NCBI GenBank assembly: GCA_026415575.1
Contig: JAOAGV010000032.1
Location: 273 to 39,635, forward strand
Reading direction: 5' to 3'
From: Candidatus Sumerlaeia bacterium
Lineage (GTDB): Bacteria > Sumerlaeota > Sumerlaeia > JADFCW01
Length of the DNA stretch: 39,363 nucleotides
Made by a program: the position numbers and the translations under genes. Below, piece after piece: positions 16,534 through 23,601 of the stretch. The first letter of the stretch is position 1. Each line of letters opens with the position of its first letter. Under the pieces are notes generated by a model. It was not told where the DNA came from, made no database searches, and worked only from the letters and a program-made list of their open reading frames with translations.

Positions 16534-17769
16534 TTACCGCATCAATTGGTTCATCTTGAAAATGGGCAGCAACAGCGCCAGCGCAATAAACGCCACCATG
16601 GTGGCGATGCAAATAATCAGCATCGGCGCCAGCATGGAGATCAGCACCCGGATGAGCGTCCGCGTCTGTCGCTCGTATGTTTCGGCAATGCGCATCAACA
16701 TGTTGTCGAGTTTGCCCGTCTTCTCTCCGACGCCAACCATGTGGGTGACCATCGCCGGAAACAGGTCGTTGCCGCGCAGACTGTCGGCAAACGACCGCCC
16801 GTCCTTGATCGAGGCCATGGCCTGATCAATCAGACGCGACATGACCCGGTTGTTGAGAAGTGCACTGACCGATTCGAGGCCTTCGAGCAGAGGCACGCCG
16901 CCGTGAACCAGCGCGCCCAGACACCGGCTGAACCGGGCAATCGCCGCTTTGCGTACCAGCGGCCCGATCAGCGGCAGGCGCAGCCTCACTTTGTCCCATA
17001 CCAGCCGGCCACGCTCGGTTCGCAGCAATTGAGCAACCACTACCACAATCAGTACAATCCCCAAGCCTATGTGCCACCAATGTTCCCGCATAAACGCGCC
17101 TGACTGCATCAGGATTTGCGTCGGCAGGGGCAGAGCCGCCTCAACTCCCTCGAAGATTTTCAAAATGCGCGGCATGACAAACGTGAAAATCAGCACTACG
17201 GTGGCCACGCCCAAAAGCAACACGATCAAAGGATAGGCAAGCGCTGCGCGCACTTCGCCCTTGACCTCCTGCTCCGCCTCCAAAAGGTCGGCCATTTGGT
17301 TGAGCACGTCGCCCAGCATTCCGCCGGTCTCCCCTACTTTGACCATGCTCGTATAGAGCGGCGAAAAGGTTCCCGGCTGGGCTTCCATGGCCGTCGAGAG
17401 GTTTTCGCCCCCCTTGACCGCATCGCGCAACTTGCCCACGACTTGTTTGACAGCTTCCGACTCCGCCTGTTCGTAAATGACCGACAGGGCGTCTATCAGG
17501 GTAACGTCGGAGTTGATCATGGTGGCCAGCTGGCGCGTCATTTCGGTGACCTCGGTGCCTTTGACGCGCGGGGCCTTGTCGCGCCCCAAAGCGAGAAGCC
17601 GTTCGAGGAGCGACCCGCCGGCACGGGCCTGATCCACTTCGCTCAGGTCGGTCGCCGTCAATCCTTTCGAGGCCAGACTTTGCAGCGCCATACGGCGGTG
17701 GGGCGCCACCAAGGTTCCCGTTACTTCTTCGCCTTCGGCTGTGATTGCTTTGTAGTAGAACTCGGCCAT
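16534..17769 (-). CDS. gspF: Type II secretion inner-membrane platform protein GspF
   Basis: The 411-residue product is the polytopic platform protein that works with the GspE ATPase. Two T2SSF domains are visible: residues about 72-195, with TEMTRQLATMINSDVTLIDAL and VGETGG at 145-150, and about 275-400, with RFSRCLGALVHGGVPLLEGL and VGEKTG. Predicted membrane helices are at about 178-198, 231-248 and 383-403. The length matches the family. A weak AGG lies before the ATG, and gspE ends 146 bp upstream. That gap shows nothing recognisable. Confidence 0.94.
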   Translation of the reverse strand: MAEFYYKAITAEGEEVTGTLVAPHRRMALQSLASKGLTATDLSEVDQARAGGSLLERLLALGRDKAPRVKGTEVTEMTRQLATMINSDVTLIDALSVIYEQAESEAVKQVVGKLRDAVKGGENLSTAMEAQPGTFSPLYTSMVKVGETGGMLGDVLNQMADLLEAEQEVKGEVRAALAYPLIVLLLGVATVVLIFTFVMPRILKIFEGVEAALPLPTQILMQSGAFMREHWWHIGLGIVLIVVVVAQLLRTERGRLVWDKVRLRLPLIGPLVRKAAIARFSRCLGALVHGGVPLLEGLESVSALLNNRVMSRLIDQAMASIKDGRSFADSLRGNDLFPAMVTHMVGVGEKTGKLDNMLMRIAETYERQTRTLIRVLISMLAPMLIICIATMVAFIALALLLPIFKMNQLMR

Positions 17770-17915
17770 CGTTTTTTTGCCTGCTCAGTTCAATCTGCTT
17801 TGCGCGCCCGCCGCACTACTCTTTTCCGGCGACTTGTTGCAGCGTTCTGCGTCAAGCATGCTTTGGAACGTAACACAAGCGGCCGAAGCCATCAACGGCG
17901 CCAAACGCATCCGTC

Positions 17916-19658
17916 TTATTCATCCTCGATCGTGTCCCTTGCTTTTTCAGCAACCGTCAACTCTTCGCTGTCGGTAATCATCTCCTGCGCTGTGGCTTGG
18001 AGGACTTCCTCGATGGAGGTGATGCCCTCGCGGATTTTTCGCAAGCCGTCCTGCCGCATGGTGGTCATGGTCTTGACCGCCTCGCGCCGGATGTCGGCCG
18101 TGCTGGCGCGTTCCAGCACCAGCGTGTGGATTCGATCGTTCATTAAGAGCAGCTCGAACACGCCCGTCCGCCCGAGGAACCCGCGGTTGCGGCAGTCTTC
18201 GCATCCGACGGGCCGGAAGACCTGTTCCGGAATCTCCTCGTTTTCCATGTTGAAGTCGCGGAACATAATTGGTTCCGGACGGAACGGCTGTTTGCAGTGG
18301 TTGCACAGCTTGCGCACGAGGCGCTGGGCGAGAATGCCTTGCGTGGACGAGGCCACGAGGAACGGTTCGACGCCCATGTCCACAAGGCGTGTGACAGCGC
18401 CCGGCGCGTCGTTGGTATGCACCGTGCTGAATACAAGGTGGCCGGTCAGTGCGGCGCGAATGGCGATTTCGGCGGTTTCCACGTCGCGGATTTCGCCGAC
18501 CATGATAATGTCCGGGTCTTGACGGACAATGTGGCGCAAGCCGGTGGCGAAGCTCAGCCCGCGCTTCGGCCGCACGGGAATCTGGTTCACGCCTTCCAGT
18601 TCATACTCCACAGGGTCTTCAATAGTGATAATCTTTTTTTCCGACGTATAAATGCGGGTCAATGCGGCATACAGGGTTGTGGTCTTGCCGCTGCCGGTGG
18701 GCCCGCAAACGAGGATGATTCCATAAGGGCGATGGATGAGCTGAAGGAAGCGCTCCTTGGTCTTGTCGCCAAGGCCCAAATCATCGAGCGTGATCAAGAG
18801 CGCACTCTTGTTGAGCAAGCGCATGACGACGCTTTCGCCGTGAATGGTCGGGACGGTCGAAACACGGATGTCCACGCGCGCGTCAGGCAGGTTGATTCGG
18901 ATGTGGCCGTCTTGGGGGACATAGCGCTCAGCGATGTCCATGCCGGCCATGATTTTGATGCGCGAGACAATGGCACCCTGAAAGCGTTTGGGCGGCGGTG
19001 GCATTTCATGCAGCACGCCGTCAATGCGATACTTAATTTTGAGCGTGCGCTCAAACGGTTCGACATGGATGTCGCTGGCGCGGTCGGCAATGGCTTGCGA
19101 GATGATGAGGTTGACGAGGTTGATGAGGGTGGGCTCGCGCGCCAGTTCGCTGACATCGTCAATGCGGTAGCCGTCCTCGTCCTCGTCGGCGCCAGACCCG
19201 CCGCCCATTTCCTCGATCATGCTCTGGACGGTAACGCCAAAGTGTTTTTCGATGGTCTCCTGAATGTCGCGCTCGGTGGCCAGCTGCAGTTCGACGTCGC
19301 ACCGTGTGGCGTAGCGGATGGCCTCGATGGCACTGAAGTCCATCGGATCGCAGGTGGCACAAACCAGAGTCGAGTTGTTGCGAGAAAGCGGAATAATGCG
19401 GTGCTCGCGGACAAAGTCCGACGGCAGGATGGAGAGCATCTCCTTGGGCAGCTCGTATCTGTCGAGCGCGATGCGCGGCATTGCGAATACTTCGGCCAGC
19501 ACGTCATAGAGGTCATCCTCGCGCAGGTGCCCCATGGCGCACAGCACTTTGCCCAGCGGCTCGCCCGATTCTTTTTGCAGCCGCAGCGCTGCATCCACTT
19601 GGTCTGCGCGAACCAGACCTTTTTTCACCAGAATGTCGCCCAGTTCTTTACCCGTCAT
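17916..19658 (-). CDS. gspE: Type II secretion assembly ATPase GspE
   Basis: The 580-residue product is the cytoplasmic hexameric ATPase that drives pseudopilus assembly. An N1E/MshEN-type domain covers about 1-145 and the catalytic part about 170-530. Visible motifs are Walker A GPTGSGKTT (319-327), the Asp box TIEDPVEYE (345-353), Walker B DPDIIMVGEIRD (381-392) and the His box TGHLVFSTVHTND (405-417). A zinc-binding tetracysteine motif, CNHC (452-455) and CEDC (486-489), is intact. A moderate AGG site precedes the ATG. It is the first gene of the cluster, and the AT-rich region upstream probably holds the promoter. The C-terminal 50 residues extend past the core with an acidic end. Confidence 0.95.
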   Translation of the reverse strand: MTGKELGDILVKKGLVRADQVDAALRLQKESGEPLGKVLCAMGHLREDDLYDVLAEVFAMPRIALDRYELPKEMLSILPSDFVREHRIIPLSRNNSTLVCATCDPMDFSAIEAIRYATRCDVELQLATERDIQETIEKHFGVTVQSMIEEMGGGSGADEDEDGYRIDDVSELAREPTLINLVNLIISQAIADRASDIHVEPFERTLKIKYRIDGVLHEMPPPPKRFQGAIVSRIKIMAGMDIAERYVPQDGHIRINLPDARVDIRVSTVPTIHGESVVMRLLNKSALLITLDDLGLGDKTKERFLQLIHRPYGIILVCGPTGSGKTTTLYAALTRIYTSEKKIITIEDPVEYELEGVNQIPVRPKRGLSFATGLRHIVRQDPDIIMVGEIRDVETAEIAIRAALTGHLVFSTVHTNDAPGAVTRLVDMGVEPFLVASSTQGILAQRLVRKLCNHCKQPFRPEPIMFRDFNMENEEIPEQVFRPVGCEDCRNRGFLGRTGVFELLLMNDRIHTLVLERASTADIRREAVKTMTTMRQDGLRKIREGITSIEEVLQATAQEMITDSEELTVAEKARDTIEDE

Positions 19659-19776
19659 GGTTCAACCTGCCATCGAAACATGTCAATTCTTCATGGCTGT
19701 GTTCCTGCAACTTTTTTTCAGTCGCTCAAAATGTCAGGATTGCGCGAAGAATTAAAAGCGAACAGTTTGCTCCCCA

Positions 19777-19804
19777 TCATACACTTGTATGACCTTTGGT
19801 CATA
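19777..19804. promoter_or_regulatory. Two overlapping dyads upstream of gspE
   Basis: Two perfect inverted repeats overlap: TCATAC-ACTT-GTATGA at 19777-19792 and TATGACC-TTT-GGTCATA at 19788-19804. They share the central half-site, giving three alternating TCATA/TATGA half-sites with centres 11 and 12 bp apart, about one helical turn. The cluster lies about 120-145 bp upstream of the gspE ATG. This pattern suits cooperative binding of a dimeric regulator; the regulator is unknown. Confidence 0.4.
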
Positions 19805-19867
19805 GGAAAAGGTTTATTCGCTTCCTTGCCCCTTGTGCTTTTTATGGGCTTTGTTTGGTTATTTATT

Positions 19868-19908
19868 TGGTTGCAGAAAAACCATTTGAGTTATTATAAC
19901 TGCAACCA
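19868..19908 (-). promoter_or_regulatory. Possible gsp promoter -10 enclosed by a 9-bp dyad
   Basis: A perfect consensus -10, TATAAT on the minus strand (19893-19898), lies inside the loop of an inverted repeat with arms TGGTTGCAG (19868-19876) and CTGCAACCA (19900-19908). No good -35 box is seen at the right distance. If used, transcription would start near 19886 toward gspE, leaving a leader of about 225 bases. The assignment is weak because A/T-rich DNA gives such boxes by chance. Confidence 0.25.
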
Positions 19909-20180
19909 TAACAAAACCCCGTTTTTTCATGTGCAAGATTCTGACCATTCAGCAGTCTGCTTGGAGTGAAGTGAGGTGTTGGACAGGTATGGGGTTATTC
20001 CAAAGCCTTTTCGGGTTTATGAGCGTTCGTTAGGGAAAAAACGACAAGCTCGCCCCGTATAGGGGTTTCGATAAAAAGGATTGATACCAGCAAAAAGGCC
20101 ATTAGGGAACGATTTTTGTTTGGTTTTCGGACGAGGATACGTCTTATCGGCTTACCATAATAAAATAACAGACACGGCTC

Positions 20181-20810
20181 TTACACCGCTCGTTTTGTCA
20201 CTTGCGGTTTGTTTGGATGGGAAACATAAGGATTGCCTGCCATATAGAACCGCAACGGCCAGTCCACAGCCTTGCTGATGCCGATTCGCGGCGAAACGCC
20301 GAGGGCAAATTGGATTTTCTCCGCTTCAGCAATAACCAAATCGCCCGCTGTCATATCGGCCTTGTTCAGTTTCGCGGTGATAGCAAAGGCCTGACAGAGT
20401 TTGCCGGGTCCGCTGCACAGTTCGTAGTCGGTGCGGGCGCGCGGCCTGTGCAGTCGCATTGTTTCGAGGCCTGTGAGCGGCTCGACGGCGCGAAGTAGGA
20501 CGCAGCCGCCCCGCCCTTCGGGCTCGACAACCACGTTGAGGCAGTAATACATGCCCATGCAAAGGTAGACATAGGCAAATCCGGGCGGCCCCCAGATGTG
20601 TTGCGCAGCGGCGCTCCTGCGGCGGATGGAATGGCTGGCGGGGTCTTCGGGGCCAAGGTAGGCCTCGGTCTCCACGATCCGTCCCATCAAGACGACTCCG
20701 TTGTCCAGACGCCGAACGAGCAACTTGCCCAGAAGCGCCGGGGCAACCAGATCAGCGCGGCGAGCGAAGAAGTGGCGCGAAAGGGGAGTAAGTTTTGGAA
20801 AGCGATTCAT
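20181..20810 (-). CDS. mpg: 3-methyladenine DNA glycosylase (AAG/MPG family)
   Basis: The 209-residue product is a base-excision repair glycosylase removing alkylated purines. The length fits bacterial members. The N-terminal RHFFARRADLVAPALLGKLL is typical, the active-site segment VETEAYLGPEDPASHS (46-61) includes the catalytic glutamate, and the conserved FAYVYLCMGMYYCLNVVVEP and ELCSGPGKLCQAF segments are present. There is no recognisable Shine-Dalgarno sequence before the ATG: heptanucleotide-like repeat DNA (20812-20846) lies immediately upstream. It may be translated from a leaderless or weakly initiated message. It diverges from the rpsF operon and is probably a single-gene unit. Confidence 0.92.
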   Translation of the reverse strand: MNRFPKLTPLSRHFFARRADLVAPALLGKLLVRRLDNGVVLMGRIVETEAYLGPEDPASHSIRRRSAAAQHIWGPPGFAYVYLCMGMYYCLNVVVEPEGRGGCVLLRAVEPLTGLETMRLHRPRARTDYELCSGPGKLCQAFAITAKLNKADMTAGDLVIAEAEKIQFALGVSPRIGISKAVDWPLRFYMAGNPYVSHPNKPQVTKRAV

Positions 20811-21215
20811 AGGATTTTGGGGGTTAGATTTTGGTTTTGGATTGGGAAATCGGGCGACATTTTTGTTCTCGTAATTGGTTCAGCCGAAAGGTTTTAAGTC
20901 CTTTTGGGCGAAAGTTTGAAACTTCCGGCACCTCTTTCGATCGGCAAAAATAACCTAATGGTGAAATAGCAAAGCCGTCAACTGTTCCATGAAGGTGGGT
21001 TGTCATTGGGTCGGATGACAAAAAGCAGCCATTTTTTTCGCGCGGAACCGGTATTTTCCTCTTTACATGGCCAGATGGCTACTATATCAGCTAATTTTTG
21101 TTTGAACAAAACGGCGAGGTGCTGTTTTGTTCGGTCTTTTGCATCCCTGCTCCGCGGGACTCTCCCCGAGCCGCCGTGGGGCCATTCTGTCCAAAGGGAG
21201 GTTCAACGTTCCTCT
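20811..21215. other. Divergent region between mpg and rpsF
   Basis: This 405-bp gap has no gene. Next to the mpg start, 20812-20846 is a G/T-rich array of degenerate 7-bp units (GGATTTT, GGGGGTT, AGATTTT, GGTTTTG, GATTGGG). A possible rpsF promoter is TTTACA (21062-21067) with TATATC (21083-21088), though 15 bp is a short spacing. A strong hairpin at 21104-21132 and a small CCCC/GGGG hairpin with a CCGCCG loop at 21164-21181 follow in the presumed rpsF leader. Confidence 0.45.
21104..21142 (+). promoter_or_regulatory. Attenuator-like hairpin in the rpsF leader
   Basis: Arms GAACAAAACGGC (21104-21115) and GCTGTTTTGTTC (21121-21132) pair over 12 bp with one G-U pair and a GAGGT loop. The bases right after it are GGTCTTTT, so the whole resembles an intrinsic terminator. 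It lies about 85 bp before the rpsF start. In a ribosomal protein operon a hairpin here could be a feedback attenuator. I cannot match it to the known S6:S18 leader motif by eye. Confidence 0.45.
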
Positions 21216-21707
21216 ATGCCCAGCTATGAGTGTGCAGTTATCCTTGCGCCAACGCTGTCGGATGAGCAGGTCAATCAGCATACTGAGCAGGTCAAAGGCT
21301 GGCTGACAGCGCTTGGGGCCCAAGTGTCCGACATTGACTTGTGGGGCCGAAGGCGCATGGCGTATCCGATTGCCAAGCACCAAGATGGGATTTACATCAT
21401 CTTTTATTTCACTTTTTCGGGCGGCCAAGCGCGTCTGGGCGAGCTGGACAAGCGCATGAACACCACCGAGACAATCCTTCGCCACATGGTAATCCGGCAT
21501 CCGGCGCTCAAGGAACTGCCGCGTCTGCCCGGCAAGGAAACAGTCGGCGAAGAGGGTGCCGAGGTGGAGGCGGCGCAGCCGGAAAGTGCCGTCGTCGCAG
21601 CGGCTCCGGCAAGCGAAGGTGCAGCCGCTCCGTTGGAAGGCGAACCACGCGTTGGTGCGGGTGAGTCTTTGGAATCGGCCCCCGATGCAGAAAACTCGCC
21701 GGTCTAG
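21216..21707 (+). CDS. rpsF: Small ribosomal subunit protein bS6
   Basis: The 163-residue product starts YECAVILAPTLSDEQV and contains the bS6 core with QVSDIDLWGRRRMAYPI, IYIIFYFTFSG and TTETILRHMVIRH. The core ends near residue 105; the remaining 58 residues are a Glu/Ala-rich acidic tail, longer than in most bacteria. bS6 binds 16S rRNA together with bS18, coded two genes later. The ATG at 21216 is preferred over upstream in-frame starts because family similarity begins there and GGGAGG lies upstream, though at a long 14-base spacing. It is the first gene of rpsF-ssb-rpsR-rplI, with 12 bases before ssb. Confidence 0.93.
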   Translation: MPSYECAVILAPTLSDEQVNQHTEQVKGWLTALGAQVSDIDLWGRRRMAYPIAKHQDGIYIIFYFTFSGGQARLGELDKRMNTTETILRHMVIRHPALKELPRLPGKETVGEEGAEVEAAQPESAVVAAAPASEGAAAPLEGEPRVGAGESLESAPDAENSPV

Positions 21708-21719
21708 AAGGAGTGTTTC

Positions 21720-22271
21720 ATGCTAAACCGAATTTTTCTGATCGGCAATCTTACGCGCGATCCCGAAGTCCGCTATCTGCCTTCTGGAATGGCTGTAACG
21801 TCGTTCGATCTTGCGGTCAACGAGCGCTACCGCGACCGGAATCAGGAGATGCGCGAGGAAACGCTGTTTATTCGCGTGGATACCTTTCAGCGCCTTGCCG
21901 AGATGTGTGGCCAGTATTTGAAGAAGGGAAAGCGCGTCTTTGTCGAGGGCAAGCTCCGCTCGGAAGAATGGGAAGGCAAGGATGGCATGAAGCGCACGCG
22001 TATGTCCGTCCGGGCCAGCAACGTTCGTTTCCTTGATCCAAAGGGTCTCGAAACGCGCACGGCAGCCCTCGAAGCGGGGCCGGCCGCGGCGCCACCGCAA
22101 GCGGCGGTGCGTCCGAGCGAAACACCAAGTCGGGCGATGGCGCAGGCCCCGGCAACCTTGGCCGAAGCCGATGTTCCTTATGATGAAGGTCTTCCGGAAC
22201 AGGACGTTAACGCAGATCCCTTTGAGGCGAGGCCGGAAGGGCCGGAAACAACCGACGATCTTCCTTTTTGA
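21720..22271 (+). CDS. ssb: Single-stranded DNA-binding protein
   Basis: The 183-residue product has an OB fold at about 1-105 (NRIFLIGNLTRDPEVRYLPSG at the start, FVEGKLRSEEWEGKDG and TRMSVRASNVRFLD later), an Ala/Pro-rich flexible linker, and the acidic tip DDLPF that recruits partner proteins (usual consensus DDDIPF). It coats single-stranded DNA in replication and repair, normally as a tetramer. AAGGAG lies about seven bases before the ATG. Its place between rpsF and rpsR is the classic bacterial arrangement. Confidence 0.95.
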   Translation: MLNRIFLIGNLTRDPEVRYLPSGMAVTSFDLAVNERYRDRNQEMREETLFIRVDTFQRLAEMCGQYLKKGKRVFVEGKLRSEEWEGKDGMKRTRMSVRASNVRFLDPKGLETRTAALEAGPAAAPPQAAVRPSETPSRAMAQAPATLAEADVPYDEGLPEQDVNADPFEARPEGPETTDDLPF

Positions 22272-22288
22272 AAGGATAAAGTAGGAAA

Positions 22289-22606
22289 ATGAGCGAAGAC
22301 ACCCGGGAAACGCAAGAAATGGCCGGCCATGCACCGGCGGCCGAACATACCGACGAAGGACATGACAAAGGCCAGCGCCGGCGAATGCAGCGGCGTTTCC
22401 ATCGCCGCAAAGTCTGCCGGTTTTGCCTGGCCAAGGATGTGTATATTGACTACAAGGATGTCCGGCGCATTGGGCGGTTTATCAGCGATCGCGGCAAAAT
22501 GCTTCCCCGCCGCGTCACCGGCTGTTGTGCCCGGCACCAACGGATGCTTGCCGTGGCGATCAAGCGCGCGCGGTTTATGGCCCTTCTGCCATTTAAGGCT
22601 GAGTAA
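22289..22606 (+). CDS. rpsR: Small ribosomal subunit protein bS18
   Basis: The 105-residue product has a 30-residue acidic/His-rich N-terminal extension and the bS18 core from about residue 35: [29 protein letters not shown] and [14 protein letters not shown]. Cys43, Cys46, Cys80 and His83 are placed as in the zinc-binding form of bS18. The product binds bS6 on the 30S platform. It starts 17 bases after ssb. The 203-bp gap to rplI is larger than usual and holds no gene I can support. Confidence 0.94.
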   Translation: MSEDTRETQEMAGHAPAAEHTDEGHDKGQRRRMQRRFHRRKVCRFCLAKDVYIDYKDVRRIGRFISDRGKMLPRRVTGCCARHQRMLAVAIKRARFMALLPFKAE

Positions 22607-22809
22607 GACAGGCAGTGCCCGATTGCGGCGCGCCGTGGGGGCAGATGACGGAATGCGCCCTGAATGCAGGCCGCGGGCAAGAGAATGACTTTCGACATTT
22701 TGCTGCAGGGAGTCGCGGCGCTCTTGCGGTTTTTGGTTTTGCAAGTTCTGTTTTGCGCGTGGTGCGGGACTGCCATTCACAACCCATCTTCCAAAGGAGC
22801 GGCTGGCCT

Positions 22810-23253
22810 ATGAAGGTTGTTTTGTCCAAATCCGTCGCCGGTGTAGGCGAAGCGGGCGCCTTGGTGGAGGTGTCGCCGGGCTATTACCGCAACTATCTGG
22901 CGCCGCGAGGTCTGGCGGTCGAAGCCACGGAGAAAAATCTGCAAGCTGTTGCCCAAGCCAAACAGCAGGAGGCCCGCTCAGCCGCCCGCGAGCAGCGCGA
23001 AGCGGAAGAACTGGCCGAACGGTTGGCCAAAACTCCCATTCGCGTGGCACTGAAGGCCGGCGAGAACGACCGCCTTTTCGGCTCGGTGACCGCGGCGGAC
23101 ATCGCCGACAAGCTGCGCGAGGCCGGCCACGACTTTGACAAGCGCAAGATCATCCTCGAAGAACCGATCAAACGGCTGGGGATGTACACCGTTCACGTGC
23201 GACTCCACCCGAAGGTAGAAGCTAAAGTCAAAGTTCTAGTGGAAAAAGCATAA
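22810..23253 (+). CDS. rplI: Large ribosomal subunit protein bL9
   Basis: The 147-residue product matches bL9: N-domain MKVVLSKSVAGVGEAGALV with PGYYRNYLAPRGLAVEAT, a long charged connecting helix (about 45-75), and a C-domain with NDRLFGSVTAADIADKL and MYTVHVRLHPKVEAKVKV. It binds 23S rRNA near the L1 stalk. AAAGGAG lies 10 bases before the ATG. The frame is open further upstream, but bL9 similarity begins exactly at this ATG. It ends the ribosomal operon. Confidence 0.95.
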   Translation: MKVVLSKSVAGVGEAGALVEVSPGYYRNYLAPRGLAVEATEKNLQAVAQAKQQEARSAAREQREAEELAERLAKTPIRVALKAGENDRLFGSVTAADIADKLREAGHDFDKRKIILEEPIKRLGMYTVHVRLHPKVEAKVKVLVEKA

Positions 23254-23601
23254 ACCGAGAACGCCCCAATTTTGTACGACTTGTCTAATCCAACAAACAC
23301 AGGGTGGTTTCCATCAGACCGCAGGGTACGTCGGGTTCCAGCCCAACCCAATTTCAACTTGGATGCCTTGGAAGGCGTCCCTCAAAGATTATAATTAGGA
23401 CGCTGCGGAAGGCGTGCTTTCAGTGGTAAGCCGTCCTTGCCCATCCGATGAATCGCCTGCTCCGCTATTTGTGATTTTCCCTCTGTGTGCCGTGATCTTT
23501 TTTTCTTCTGGCATTGCCAAAAGCCCGTGTGGTAAGAAATCCCGCGTAGGGTGGGACGGGGATAAGCAAGACTATTTGTGCCTTGAAGGAGGAATCCTGC
23601 G
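23254..23601. repeat. Gap after rplI with TTCCAC-loop hairpin repeats
   Basis: No gene is supported in this 348-bp gap. It holds three members of a hairpin family found also near 25.4 and 30.2 kb: about 23331-23349 (TCGGG, loop TTCCAG), 23361-23380 (GGATGCC, loop TTGGAA, GGCGTCC) and 23398-23417 (a weaker copy, loop GCGGAA). The phrase ATTTCAACTTGGAT between the first two also recurs near 30150 as ATTTCAATTTGGAT. The last 180 bp lead to the AAGGAGG of the next gene and show no other structure. Confidence 0.65.

Larger units (their letters stand above)
19659..20180. other. AT-rich intergenic region upstream of gspE
   Basis: This 520-bp stretch has no supported gene and is clearly richer in A/T than its neighbours. 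It lies upstream of gspE and downstream of the glycosylase gene, both on the minus strand. It holds two dyad clusters (19777-19804 and 19868-19908, listed separately) and a short CCCC/GGGG hairpin near 20055-20067. It is the natural site for the promoter of the gsp cluster. Confidence 0.5.

Noticed and set aside
22615-22809. Upstream extension of rplI or a small gene between rpsR and rplI
   Set aside because: bL9 similarity starts exactly at 22810 with its own ribosome site; the extension has no recognisable sequence.
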